A stretch of 48,751 bases of DNA from Halostagnicola kamekurae (GCF_900116205.1 NZ_FOZS01000008.1:1-48751), one strand, 5' to 3'. Numbered from the stretch's first letter, positions 22,749-31,969 are shown. Translations and numbers: made by a program. The notes: generated from the letters alone by a model not told the origin.

Positions 22749-25700
22749 TTAGTCCCAACTATGAAAGTCGGTCTCTACGGTCCCAGTGAATTCTCCTTCA
22801 TCGTTCAAATAGTACACTGCCCTGATCTGTGACTTACCCATCTGATTCCCGCCCATACCGGTCGAGATAACACGTTTTTCTCCCTGGACAGGCCAAACGA
22901 TCTCCAAACCCTCCGCCTCCAATTCATCTAGGATAGTATCGCTCGCACCAATCATCGACATAGAATTAATTCTATCATGAACTCCCTGTGCTTCAGAAAT
23001 ATCAGCTACACAAACAGGGTCGGAACCCGATTGAGTGAACTGCATGGTGCCTACGTTCCATTCGAGATCAAGTAAATCGGCGAGATAGGGGGATGGGGCA
23101 TACATTCCGTACTTATCATTTATCGAGCAGTCGTATTCTGCCTCCCAGAAAAGGTCGATTGCCGTATGCTCGATATCAACCGGACTTCCGATTATTATTG
23201 AGCTGTCTCCTTCCCATCGATCCTCAACTATGGGATGCCACGGATACTCGCCTCTGAAAACCTGCGTCAGAGTTGGAAGAGAACCCAGCGTACTTCTCAT
23301 CTCATCACTCTTCACCCACTCCTCTTTAATCCAATCAACCAACTCTTGTTTATCCTCCTGATCGACAATCACCGGATCAATTCGGCAGAACACGTCCCGC
23401 TCAATTTCCGAATCATTACCCTCCTCTGCTTTCCACTTGTACATTCCGTACAGCGGGACCCATCCTTCCCCATCGACAGAAATATCCAGCATCGAATCCA
23501 CCGGAGGGAACCCATCGTGATTTTGAATCCACTCTTCAATCGGCTCCTCCTCAATGCGGCAATTATACTCAACCACATCATCGAGAGATAGCTCAGCGTC
23601 AAGTTCGGGGTCCAATACTGAGGGATCGATATTTCTATCCCATTGAACCCAAGGCCCGTTGTATGGCTCTTCTCTGGATGAATCAGCGATTTCGCAATTG
23701 TCGATAACCCAGGCGATCAACTCGTGATAAGCAATCCACTGGTATTTTTTACTGAATTTCTCCGGCTTCCTCGTTCCTCTACCATGATTCGACCATCGAT
23801 TCAGGTAATGGTCAAACTCGCCAAAGAGATCTGGATCCCAACCAAGTTCGAATACACGCTTTGTAATCCAACGTAACGCCTCCTCACCCGAGATGTCATA
23901 CCCATGAACGTGGGAACTGTCGTGGTTAGTGTCCAGAACATATCGGGCAAAGTCACTGCGTCCATCTCCCTCGAACCCTGAACCAGCTAAGCCATACCAA
24001 AAATTGGCCTCGACCTCATAATCAGCATCTTCCAACCGCTCCGTGACCAAATCCTCTAACTCCTCAGAATCCGGTATATCGATACTGAATGAACTATTGT
24101 AGGGCGGCCTAACCCTTTCAATGTCGACCTCAAAATCCCTGTCCAGACTAACAGCAGCCTCAATAATTCCACGCGCATAATCCCGAGATAACACATTAGG
24201 TACTGGGTTTCCGTTTTCAAACTCTGATTCATAAACAAGCTCTGCAACTTCGGCCGCCGATTCTTGCTGCCTGTTCCTGAGAACCCCGCCGTAAGCTGCT
24301 GCGTAAACCCGCTCCAGAATATACGGATCATTCACCTCTTGGAATCGTTCAATCAGATCAATGTACACCCGCAGGTCAGACCCTACCACATTGACCAGTG
24401 ACTTGGTTGCTCGATCCCGGACATATCGATTCGGACAAGAGAAAAACCAAGATAAAGAGATCGACATCAGTCTCTTCAATTCCTCTGATTCTACTGACTC
24501 ATGCTCCAAAGAGAACCCCCAATTGATGAGCCGAAAGACTTCGGAGGTCTCCTCATCAAACTCTTCATGAAGAAACTTCGACCAGTTGTTATCGCGTCCA
24601 GCAATTGGCTGATCCCACAGCACTTCATGAAGGTACTCCGCATTCAGTGGATGCTCAGTGCTTGTCGCCAAAGTAAGAAGAACTCGCCATAACTCATTTA
24701 CCTCATCAAGAAGTTGGATCTCACTCCACAGATAATCGTGAACCTCCTCCCTTAATTCGCCCTCTGGAGTAGTTAGCGAATCTGGGTCCCGCCAACCCAA
24801 GCTCTTGATCACAGGCTTCAGAATCTCACTCAATTCAACTAAGTCAAAAAGCTCTACATCATGCTGCTCAGGCAGATGAACCGCAAACGCCTGAATCAGG
24901 CCAGTGTACAAATCTGGGTTGTCGAATAACTCCTGCAATTCATCATTCTCGGAGAAATCACGTTCAAGATCTTCATCTACGTATAAATCGAGGTACTGCT
25001 GAGCAAGTTTATGGTCGGCAAATTTGTCATAAGAAAACCTCACAGATTCCCCGTTATCCTCGTTGAATGAAGCTACTTCAGAAATCACTCCTTCGCTCAA
25101 CAGATGCCGATAGAGACTCTCAGAGTAGGATCGGCCAGGTAGCAGATCATCAACAATCTCTTTGGCATCTTGCTTCGGCAACCGCTTTGTTCCATTACCA
25201 CGCTCAGCCATCTCCCGGGCCAAGTCATCAACTGCCTGCTGAACCTTGTTCACACCCGGATCGTAGTCCAACTCTCGCCAGAGTCGTTCATGCACACCAT
25301 CAATATATCCCTCGAAAATCTCAGTCAACCCTTCCGAACCGTGTGAAACCCGACTCTTTCCTTTTCTTTCCAGATTTTCACAGAACAACTTCAGAAACAG
25401 CGGTACCTGAAACTCGCGCTTAAGAACGGGAATCGAAGAGTGCTCAATACCATGAGCATCAAAGAAGGTGCGGACCGCCTCATACTCGACTTTACTAAAT
25501 CCGCCATGCCAAGCTTCTACCAACTGGTCTTCGCCTATGGCGTCCGGCAAGACCAAATCCTCATAACCAGACCTGCAACTCACACAAATCCCAACATACG
25601 GATACTCCTGTAATTTCCGTAATACGCCGGGGAGGCGCTTAGGCCAAATTCTCGGGTTCGGGCTCTCATTAAGTGCGTCAATCAAAATCAGAGAACGAAC

Positions 25701-26792
25701 ACCGCAAGATTCACCAAGTGAATTGAGAGCTCCCAAGAAATCGTCTGTCGTACAATTCAACCCGAACCGGTCAATAATCTGCGTCCAAATATCCTGGTCC
25801 GCGAAATTCTCACCAAGAAGGAAGACCGTAGGATAGCCTTCCTCAACACGAGACCGGGCCACGTTACAAAGCGTATGAGTCTTCCCAATGCCAGCGTCTC
25901 CAAGCAGTTTCAACCCAGAAGCCTCAGCTACCCGTAGCTCCCGGCTTTCCACGAAATTTTGGAGATTATATATCTCAGTTCGTACCTGCCGGAAGTGATA
26001 TAGAATATGATTTCCAGGATCTTCCATCGACGCTTCTTCGTCTTTCTGCCTAAGACCGGGCTCTAAATCTTGGATACTCTCCTCAGCCTGGTCAAGAGCC
26101 TGTTGAAGGTCATCAAATGGAATCCTCGCAGACACCTCGTCTATACTCTCAAGGACTTCCGGAATCTTGTCTACGGCCTCACGCAAATCCTGGAAAGCAT
26201 CTTTATCAACATCCTTCAGAATTGAATTGTACCGCTCAGTAAACAGGCTGGATGCCTCTTCATCAAGGTCATCCAACCGGCTTTGAACACTTGCATCAAA
26301 TTCATCCGTCCGTCCCAAAGGTTCGAAAATGCCGGAATTACCCGTATCAACGTGCAGCTCAGGATTATACCGGTCTTTAGCGTTCGAAATAGTGACCTCT
26401 ACTTCCGTCTCAAATTTAGAATCCGTTAACTGGAGCTCAGTCAGAAGCTGATCAGAGAGCTCCGTCGGAGAGGTAGACATCGCCTCCTGCTCTTTCTTCC
26501 ACCGTTCAAGCTCCTCAATAGGATAGTCTTCCGGGTTCTTGTCGATATGGGTATGATGAGTTGGACATAGAAGAATGAGATTAGAATATTCATCAATCTC
26601 CTCATCGCTTAGACTAGGGTCGTATCGCGGCCCTCCCTCACTTTGAGCACGGATATGGCAGATTTCACCGACCACTGTCTCCGTCTCAATATCCACGACC
26701 TCATTCTCACAGTCAGGATACCCACATTGATTCCCTGACGCTGCCCAGAGCTTCTTTAATGTAGACTGCTTGTAACTCACTCTGTCGTGCAT
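22749..26792 (-). CDS. HNH nuclease-STAND NTPase, Avs-like defence protein
   Basis: A 1347-residue protein in three parts. Residues 20-100 are an HNH nuclease: CGYPDC, VGEICHIRA, NLILLCPTHHTHID. After a helical, coiled-coil-like linker (165-250) comes a NACHT/STAND-type NTPase with P-loop GDAGIGKT (298-305) and Walker B LILIDALNES (368-377). Residues about 600-1347 are mainly helical repeats with a beta-rich end. STAND proteins with N-terminal nucleases sense phage proteins through the C-terminal repeats, oligomerise and degrade DNA (Avs/bNACHT families). The sensor is not recognisable. It stands alone and is AT-rich, so acquired. Confidence 0.88.
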   Translation of the reverse strand: MHDRVSYKQSTLKKLWAASGNQCGYPDCENEVVDIETETVVGEICHIRAQSEGGPRYDPSLSDEEIDEYSNLILLCPTHHTHIDKNPEDYPIEELERWKKEQEAMSTSPTELSDQLLTELQLTDSKFETEVEVTISNAKDRYNPELHVDTGNSGIFEPLGRTDEFDASVQSRLDDLDEEASSLFTERYNSILKDVDKDAFQDLREAVDKIPEVLESIDEVSARIPFDDLQQALDQAEESIQDLEPGLRQKDEEASMEDPGNHILYHFRQVRTEIYNLQNFVESRELRVAEASGLKLLGDAGIGKTHTLCNVARSRVEEGYPTVFLLGENFADQDIWTQIIDRFGLNCTTDDFLGALNSLGESCGVRSLILIDALNESPNPRIWPKRLPGVLRKLQEYPYVGICVSCRSGYEDLVLPDAIGEDQLVEAWHGGFSKVEYEAVRTFFDAHGIEHSSIPVLKREFQVPLFLKLFCENLERKGKSRVSHGSEGLTEIFEGYIDGVHERLWRELDYDPGVNKVQQAVDDLAREMAERGNGTKRLPKQDAKEIVDDLLPGRSYSESLYRHLLSEGVISEVASFNEDNGESVRFSYDKFADHKLAQQYLDLYVDEDLERDFSENDELQELFDNPDLYTGLIQAFAVHLPEQHDVELFDLVELSEILKPVIKSLGWRDPDSLTTPEGELREEVHDYLWSEIQLLDEVNELWRVLLTLATSTEHPLNAEYLHEVLWDQPIAGRDNNWSKFLHEEFDEETSEVFRLINWGFSLEHESVESEELKRLMSISLSWFFSCPNRYVRDRATKSLVNVVGSDLRVYIDLIERFQEVNDPYILERVYAAAYGGVLRNRQQESAAEVAELVYESEFENGNPVPNVLSRDYARGIIEAAVSLDRDFEVDIERVRPPYNSSFSIDIPDSEELEDLVTERLEDADYEVEANFWYGLAGSGFEGDGRSDFARYVLDTNHDSSHVHGYDISGEEALRWITKRVFELGWDPDLFGEFDHYLNRWSNHGRGTRKPEKFSKKYQWIAYHELIAWVIDNCEIADSSREEPYNGPWVQWDRNIDPSVLDPELDAELSLDDVVEYNCRIEEEPIEEWIQNHDGFPPVDSMLDISVDGEGWVPLYGMYKWKAEEGNDSEIERDVFCRIDPVIVDQEDKQELVDWIKEEWVKSDEMRSTLGSLPTLTQVFRGEYPWHPIVEDRWEGDSSIIIGSPVDIEHTAIDLFWEAEYDCSINDKYGMYAPSPYLADLLDLEWNVGTMQFTQSGSDPVCVADISEAQGVHDRINSMSMIGASDTILDELEAEGLEIVWPVQGEKRVISTGMGGNQMGKSQIRAVYYLNDEGEFTGTVETDFHSWD

Positions 26793-26981
26793 TTGGACTC
26801 TACTAATAAAAAATTACTACCGACAGGCTTCCAACCGGGGTAGGCGGGAAGAGAAAAGAGCAGAACAAGCCGGCCAATCTACTTTTTCCCTGAATAAATT
26901 CTTTGACGAACTGGCAGAAGAGATTGCAGAGTTAATTTGGGAAAAGTAGTTCATACAGGGACAGGCTGGGCTGCCGCAGAA

Positions 26982-27425
26982 TCATACGTCTGTCTGGTAC
27001 GGTTCGTCCTTGGCCTCCTGTACGTCTTCGTCCTGTTCGATTTCTGAACCTGTTCGGTCCTTGTTTCGAGATGCGATGTCTTTCAAGGAGTCTCTTTGTT
27101 CGTCGAACCCGTCACGGAGCTTGGACAGGCCGTTGCTCAATCCGCGTGCAAACCGCTTGCCTTTGGACGTAATGCTGAAGCGGTGTGGCTCTTCGTCCTC
27201 GTCAACCTCTGCCAGATCTAAGTCCTCGTAGGCCTGCATTCGGCTGGAGAATCCAGGGTCGAGAGGGCCGTGCTCTTCTCTCCTGAACGCCCAGTCCTCA
27301 GAGCTTGATTCGGAGTTCCGGTACTGGTAGAGAGACTTGTGAAACTTCAGCCGTCCCTCAATTTCCCCATCGAAGTCGGCCAGCATCATCAATCGGGGAT
27401 GGAATACCCCGTCTTCATCGGTCAT
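26982..27425 (-). CDS. Small partner protein, YwgA/DUF4065-like in style
   Basis: A 147-residue protein. RLMMLADFDGEIEGRLKFHK, then REEHGPLDPGFSSRMQAYED, then HRFSITSKGKRFA follow the order seen in YwgA-type and Panacea-type proteins: helix, mid-protein GP turn, winged-helix-like end. It overlaps the ATPase fragment by 4 bp, so the two were one operon. It may have been the antitoxin or regulator of that ATPase. Family assignment is tentative. Confidence 0.6.
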   Translation of the reverse strand: MTDEDGVFHPRLMMLADFDGEIEGRLKFHKSLYQYRNSESSSEDWAFRREEHGPLDPGFSSRMQAYEDLDLAEVDEDEEPHRFSITSKGKRFARGLSNGLSKLRDGFDEQRDSLKDIASRNKDRTGSEIEQDEDVQEAKDEPYQTDV

Positions 27426-27961
27426 AGGTAATCACCTAAAGTCATTTGAAGCGGCGAACGCTGCAGGACTTCTACCTTGTTGAACTCTGAATCCAAGTCC
27501 TGATTAGATGTTGTGACAATCAACTGCTGGTCCAGGCCAGTGATGTAGTCTATTGCAGCTTCCCGGTTTTCTTCTTCCTGAAGGTTCGAAAGTGGTTCGT
27601 CCAGCACGATCGTTTCCCACTGGGTAACATCGTTTTCGACAGCAAACCGGCTTAGTGTACAGACGAAGGAGATGTTCAGTAGTTGTAGTTCGGATCCGCT
27701 GAGATTGCCGCCTCGATCGTATTCTCGGAGACTATTCCTGCCTGGGAACTGCACCCGTCCTTCCTCATTGACGCTGATTTCTAGGTCTAGGTTAGAGTTC
27801 ATCTCGTTATACGCTTCTTCCCACGCATCACTGAACTCCAGAATACCGGCATCAAGGCTTTCTTCAGTCAACTCCTCAACCCGCTCTGACGCAGCGTCCA
27901 TCCGAAACAGGTTGCGGCCGCGCTTCGAGCGGCCGCGGACGAATTCGAAGAACACGCACAC
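27422..27961 (-). pseudogene. Truncated SMC/RecN-like ATPase, C-terminal half only
   Basis: Residues about 24-179 contain an ABC-type head: signature-like GGNLSGSELQLLN, Walker B TIVLDEPLSNLQEEENREAA, then a D-loop and QLIVTTSNQD. The P-loop half is missing. The first about 23 residues are antisense to the duplicated 11-kb DNA, so the gene was cut at about 27894 by that rearrangement. The 4-bp overlap with 26982-27425 shows the original operon. Probably a defence or repair ATPase before truncation. Confidence 0.75.
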
Positions 27962-28201
27962 GAACAGACTCGTGACGAACCGACGCGCTCCGAACCCGCG
28001 GACTTCGGCGGCGGCGAGTCAACCGGGGTGCTGGAGCTATAATGGCGGTCGCTCAGTCAACCGGCCTCGAGGTCATCGACGAGCGGGACTCGGAAGCGCT
28101 CACCACGCCCATGACCGTGATGGACGATGCGGGCATGGTCTGGGACGCTGACGGGATGTACGAGGTGACGACTGACTCGGGGAGCGAGTACATCGTCGAT
28201 C
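27894..28201 (+). pseudogene. Partial duplicate of the 11.05-11.36 kb genes
   Basis: Similar to 11045-11356 over its whole length, with a 6-bp loss, a 3-bp gain and scattered substitutions. It carries the end of the 10936-type gene (with its stop next to ATG 28042) and about 53 codons of the SWIM gene (MAVAQSTGLEVIDERDSEAL), which loses similarity at about 28201, before its zinc motif. It separates two truncated genes and is probably the recombination seam. Confidence 0.8.
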
Positions 28202-28604
28202 GCGACGACGTCGTCGGTAAGGGTCGCCATCGCGGCGTCGATCTTCTCGCCAGTGAGATGCCAGCACGCCGCTGCATCGTCGCACTCCAGTTGTGAGACC
28301 ACCTGATTCCGGAACGCGATGTAGTGGTCACGGGCGAACTGCTCATCGTCGTAGTAGTCGAGAAGGAGCGCGCACGCAAGTTGGGCGGGCCCGCTACCAC
28401 TGTACCCCCACTCGAACCCGCTTGGACTGTGGTTGACGATGTCCAGACTGCGCTCGAGGGGAGTCGCCGATGCTCCGAGAGGTTCAGCACGACGGCTTGG
28501 CCGTCGACGCGGAAGCCGACGTACTCGACTGCGTCTCGGTGAGACTGACCGGGCGATGCGACTGGAACCGATTCCGAACTTGCTACAGGTACATTCCTGT
28601 TCAT
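28202..28604 (-). pseudogene. DUF6166-like protein, frameshifted and without native stop
   Basis: It starts MNRNVPVASSESVPVASPGQ and reads VEYVGFRVDGQAVVLNLSEH. A one-base loss in a C run near 28462 then shifts to LDIVNHSPSGFEWGYSGSGP and AQLACALLLDYYDDEQFARD, which is the hallmark of DUF6166. The end (GEKIDAAMATLTDDV) runs into the duplicated segment, so its stop is lost. It retains a hairpin leader upstream. Function of the family unknown. Confidence 0.75.
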
Positions 28605-28637
28605 TCGTTGCTCGCGGGCGGTTCGGTGACCCCCGCA

Positions 28638-28660
28638 CCCCTCTCAGGGGTTCCACAAAC
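28638..28660 (-). promoter_or_regulatory. Hairpin leader, copy 4 (DUF6166-like gene)
   Basis: CCCC-TCTCA-GGGG at 28638-28650 and ACAAAC at 28655-28660, 34 nt upstream of ATG 28604. The preceding GCA matches copies 2, 8 and 9. Confidence 0.6.
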
Positions 28661-28722
28661 AGGACGGCGTAGCGTTCGGCAACGTATTTGGCAGTTGCAA
28701 CGTACTGTCCACATAATTGAGG

Positions 28723-28893
28723 ATGGCTGTACTGGACGATCTCTTGGGGTTCGAGTTTGAGGACGTGATGGAGGACGTGTTCCGCAACCTCGGCTACCAG
28801 AACTATCCGTTTCGAGGGAAACACGTCATAAAGAAGCAACTTCACCGAGCAAATAGCGCCGCAACACAGCTAAAACAGCAATTATCAATGTAG
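28723..28893 (+). pseudogene. N-terminal remnant of an Mrr-type restriction endonuclease
   Basis: A 56-codon frame from ATG 28723. MAVLDDLLGFEFEDVMEDVF followed by RNLGYQN is the usual opening of archaeal restriction endonucleases of the Mrr_cat class, in which a conserved acidic helix precedes the nuclease core. The sequence then departs (PFRGKHVIKKQLHRANSAAT) and stops at 28891-28893. The catalytic D...ExK core is gone. Confidence 0.55.
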
Positions 28894-28911
28894 CAGAGCT
28901 CTGGTTATCAT

Positions 28912-30417
28912 ATGACCGATGTTGATATCGATGAAGTAAAGCCACACATTCGTGAGGCCGCACAGGAATTTATTGAAAGCGTAGCCGAGGATGTCGTATC
29001 AGAGGGGTATCGTATTCCTGAGAAGGAAATATTGTTGAGCAACGAATCGACGCCTGATGTACACCAGATCTCTGTTCCCAGAGAACTGATTACATTGTAT
29101 TCGAACCGCCAAGACGAATTCTTCAGGGACGTCGCGGAATGGCTAATTGACTCTGGAAATGCATTTCCGAAGGATGATTCTATTGACGATGAGGAGATCC
29201 CCACCACGGTCCTCGGAGATCCTGCTGATCTACCCTCAGAACGGGAGTCACGAGTTCTTCACCATGAGAATGTTGTTTTCAACTTTGCCGGAGATGTGTT
29301 GAACTACGTTGGTGATGTCGAATTTGATGAAAAGGCATTCAATGTAGCATTCGAGAACGAATTTCGACCCAACTACGAAACTGGTCTACGCAGTTACGAG
29401 ATCATCATTCCGCTAATTAACTTTACTGGGCCGAGGGGATTTGATTCGGATGAAAATATCCCACTGAACTCTGATATCGAGATTCACCACCGAGGAACAT
29501 ATCACCGGGTAGATTCAGTATCTCTCTCTACGCTAAACGAGGACACTGCAAATGCACTGAGAACATTTGAATATAACTACCGTCATCGGAATCCCTCCGA
29601 TTTGATTCATTCTGGTCAATGGGTTATCCACGCAGAAGTAAGTTCATCAACCGATAATACTGCTATCCCACATGAGATGATGGACGCACCAGGGGAACAA
29701 CTGGGAAAACGGATTGTTACGGCTCTCCGACTTTTCGGGCCAAAAAAAGGGTCTGTCGGATTCGATCGAGCGTTTGAGGTTTCGTCCGGGTGGCAAACGT
29801 ATCGCCTTGGTATTCCCGAGGTTCTTGGTCTTGATGAGGGTGAACGAGAACCATCACTTTCGCGGGAAAGTTACTCTCTAACAGAAGACGATCAAGAGGA
29901 CTTTCAAAATTTGTGGTCCCAGCTATGTAGTGACATCCGGCTGGACCCCGAGTACGAACTCTCAACCTCACTTCGGCGTTTCAATGAAATGTACGTGAAG
30001 CCATACCCAGGTGATAGATTGCTTGACTGTATGATTGCGTGTGAGGGGCTACTTCTTCGAGGGCCGCACCCGGGAACCAAGAGATCTCGAATGAGCCTGA
30101 GAGCAAGTCTCTTACTCGATGAGTTTGCAGGAATTGATAGACAAGAGGCGAGAGAGCGCATTAAAACGGCGTATGAACATCGTGGCAAGCTGGTTCATGA
30201 GGACGAATACCTTACTGATATCTTGAACCCCGGTGTTGACCGAGACTCTCAGTCGTTTGTACATCCCGAAGAATATCTCACCCAGCTCCGGGAACTTCTC
30301 GCTAATGTTATCTTAGCTTATCTAAGAGCCACATCCAATGACTACTCTGTATCCGAGTTGAATCAAGAGTTGGATAACGCACTACGAGATGCTTCCTTCA
30401 CCCTAGGCGAATTATAA
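28912..30417 (+). CDS. HEPN-like (Apea type) protein
   Basis: A 501-residue protein (MTDVDIDEVKPHIREAAQEF). The N-terminal about 330 residues are alpha/beta of unknown fold. The C-terminal about 150 are helical and contain the HEPN RNase motif R-x4-H as HRGKLVHED near residue 425, preceded by LLDCMIACEGLLL and RASLLLDEFAG as in Apea-like HEPN domains. HEPN proteins usually cut RNA in antiphage or toxin systems. It lies 18 bp after the Mrr remnant and is AT-rich. Defence function is inferred. Confidence 0.75.
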   Translation: MTDVDIDEVKPHIREAAQEFIESVAEDVVSEGYRIPEKEILLSNESTPDVHQISVPRELITLYSNRQDEFFRDVAEWLIDSGNAFPKDDSIDDEEIPTTVLGDPADLPSERESRVLHHENVVFNFAGDVLNYVGDVEFDEKAFNVAFENEFRPNYETGLRSYEIIIPLINFTGPRGFDSDENIPLNSDIEIHHRGTYHRVDSVSLSTLNEDTANALRTFEYNYRHRNPSDLIHSGQWVIHAEVSSSTDNTAIPHEMMDAPGEQLGKRIVTALRLFGPKKGSVGFDRAFEVSSGWQTYRLGIPEVLGLDEGEREPSLSRESYSLTEDDQEDFQNLWSQLCSDIRLDPEYELSTSLRRFNEMYVKPYPGDRLLDCMIACEGLLLRGPHPGTKRSRMSLRASLLLDEFAGIDRQEARERIKTAYEHRGKLVHEDEYLTDILNPGVDRDSQSFVHPEEYLTQLRELLANVILAYLRATSNDYSVSELNQELDNALRDASFTLGEL

Positions 30418-30536
30418 GGAATCGGTCGATTCTCAGCCGATTAAATTTCCAGTCTAGTTCAGTGGAGGATGATTTCCATATTTCTACCTATAGTATAAAT
30501 CAAGGAATTATATTTGCGACAACTACTAACCGTGCT

Positions 30537-30932
30537 CTACGCCAGGTGCGACACCTCTGATGGTTCTTCGACGTCGTCGAACTCGCCTCGGTCGACAGGC
30601 TCCCAGTCCTCACCGGGTTCCGGGCTCCACCAGTCAGCCTCGTAGGCGCCCGGTGCGCCGAGGATCTTCACGCGCGCCGACCCATCAGGCAGGTCGCGTC
30701 GCAGTTTCTCGTCGACGTGAAGGTTCCAGGTCGTGCTTGTATCGAAGCAGGCGAGAACGGCCTCCTCGTAGCCGCGTGTCTCTCGGGACTCTTGGAGTTC
30801 GACTTGGGTGTTGCAGTTCTTGCAGAACACCCCCTCGAAGGGGATGTGGGTGAACACTTCCTGCCCGCAGACGGGGCACCAGAGGAACTCGAACAGTGCC
30901 TCGCTGTGTCGGTCAAGTACTTCAAGGGTCAT
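30537..30932 (-). CDS. Conserved zinc-ribbon protein
   Basis: About 131 residues from ATG 30932 (MTLEVLDRHSEALFEFLWCP). A zinc ribbon is formed by CPVCGQEVFTHIPFEGVFCK then NCNTQVELQ (CxxC ... CxxC). The C-terminal half is alpha/beta and acidic (KILGAPGAYEADWWSPEPGE). Highly conserved in style among haloarchaeal plasmids. Followed on its 3' side by a gene-free spacer to the HEPN gene. The leader hairpin upstream is weak. Confidence 0.75.
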   Translation of the reverse strand: MTLEVLDRHSEALFEFLWCPVCGQEVFTHIPFEGVFCKNCNTQVELQESRETRGYEEAVLACFDTSTTWNLHVDEKLRRDLPDGSARVKILGAPGAYEADWWSPEPGEDWEPVDRGEFDDVEEPSEVSHLA

Positions 30933-30955
30933 TGGTTGACTAACCCGGTCGTACC

Positions 30956-30984
30956 GGGCCACCCCTTGTGCCCGGCTGAAAAAC
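30956..30984 (-). promoter_or_regulatory. Hairpin leader, copy 5 (weak)
   Basis: GGGC (30956-30959) and GCCC (30970-30973) give a short stem, followed by AAAAAC at 30979-30984, 24 nt upstream of ATG 30932. The A-tract matches the family, but the stem is short. Confidence 0.4.
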
Positions 30985-31004
30985 AGCGCCTGGCGCTCAC
31001 CCTC

Positions 31005-31371
31005 TCACCGTTCGGCGCCGTAGACGATGCGTGAGGGGGCTTCGTACCCACAGTCGGGGCAGTCCGTACCACCGCTGGACCTTCGCCCCCTCTGCAGCCT
31101 TCTCGCCGACGCGAACGTCGTCGTTCGGACACTCCGGACAGCTAAGGTCCGGAGCGAGCCGCTCCCGGAGCTCGTCACGGAATGACTTCGCGTCCTTCGT
31201 CTCGTACCCCCGCGACCAGACCGGATAGCCGTCGACGAGGATGGCTCCACGCCACTTGTACCGGTATGAGTCCGGCGCTCGATGCAGGACGGCTCGCGCA
31301 CTGGTCTCGGTGTTTCGATACGCGAGTGCCGGCGAGCGGCTCTCACGTCGCCAGTTAGTGATTCTGGGCAT
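31005..31371 (-). pseudogene. Zinc-ribbon protein with a late frameshift
   Basis: From 31371: MPRITNWRRESRSPALAYRN, then VLHRAPDSYRYKWRGAILVD and LSCPECPNDDVRVGEKAAEG. After VQRWY one extra base near 31062 (a GG pair) moves the frame. Restoring it gives DCPDCGYEAPSRIVYGAER with TGA at 31005, completing a CPEC/CPDC zinc ribbon. The uncorrected frame ends in basic nonsense. The gene is 3 bp from its upstream neighbour, so the two are co-transcribed. Confidence 0.7.
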
Positions 31372-31374
31372 TGG

Positions 31375-31866
31375 TTAGAAGTGGACGTCAGCGGGCACGA
31401 TCCAGAGCTCTTCACTCTCCTCGAGGAGTCGATCCAGCTGTCCACGGTGGCGAATGCCGGTTCCGTGTTCGGTGTACAGGAAGATCGTCGGGCCGTCGTA
31501 CGCACCGACCTGATGGAAGGCGTGCCGGGCGAGGTCCTCGCCGCGCATGATCTCTTCGTCGGAGAGCTCGTCGATGGCCTCTTTCACCCGGTCGAGATTG
31601 CGCTCGAACTCTTCCTTCGTCGCCTCCCAGCCACGCTCGAGCAGGTCTTCGCCGTCATCAGAGTCGACGGGGGCTGTAGTCGGGAGCTCACCCCATCGCG
31701 CCTTCCCCGCAACGGACGTGTCCTCCTCGTCGAACGTGACGTAGTAGTCGTAGACGGCGCCGGCGTGTGGGTCCGCACCGACCAGACGGTCGAACACCGT
31801 CTTTCCGGTGGCCAGCGCGTCGCCGTGGGTCGATTCCTCTACTAGTGTGTATATGACCATATGCAT
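31375..31866 (-). CDS. Conserved haloarchaeal hypothetical
   Basis: About 163 residues from ATG 31866 or 31860 (MVIYTLVEESTHGDALATGK). Alpha/beta: VYDYYVTFDEEDTSVAGKAR in the middle, a long charged helix (LERGWEATKEEFERNLDRVK) and strands near the end (PTIFLYTEHGTGIRHRGQLD, EELWIVPADVHF). It has a strong hairpin leader 52 nt upstream. Function unknown. Confidence 0.72.
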   Translation of the reverse strand: MHMVIYTLVEESTHGDALATGKTVFDRLVGADPHAGAVYDYYVTFDEEDTSVAGKARWGELPTTAPVDSDDGEDLLERGWEATKEEFERNLDRVKEAIDELSDEEIMRGEDLARHAFHQVGAYDGPTIFLYTEHGTGIRHRGQLDRLLEESEELWIVPADVHF

Positions 31867-31917
31867 CTCGAACACCTCGAAACGCCGACGCACCGGGGGT
31901 CGCTGCTCGCTCCAGCT

Positions 31918-31949
31918 GCGCCGGCACCCATCGCCGGCGCTCGAAAAAC
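31918..31949 (-). promoter_or_regulatory. Hairpin leader, copy 6
   Basis: GCGCCGGC (31918-31925) and GCCGGCGC (31933-31940) form a perfect 8-bp stem with a 7-base loop, followed by AAAAAC at 31944-31949. The strongest stem of the family, with a different sequence from the CCCC/GGGG members. Confidence 0.68.
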
Positions 31950-31969
31950 CTGCTCGTGACGGTGGATTC

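Noticed and set aside
26800-26949. Short plus-strand open frame ending in an acidic helix (FFDELAEEIAELIWEK)
   Set aside because: The end looks protein-like, but there is no start codon or upstream gene body. Too little to call.
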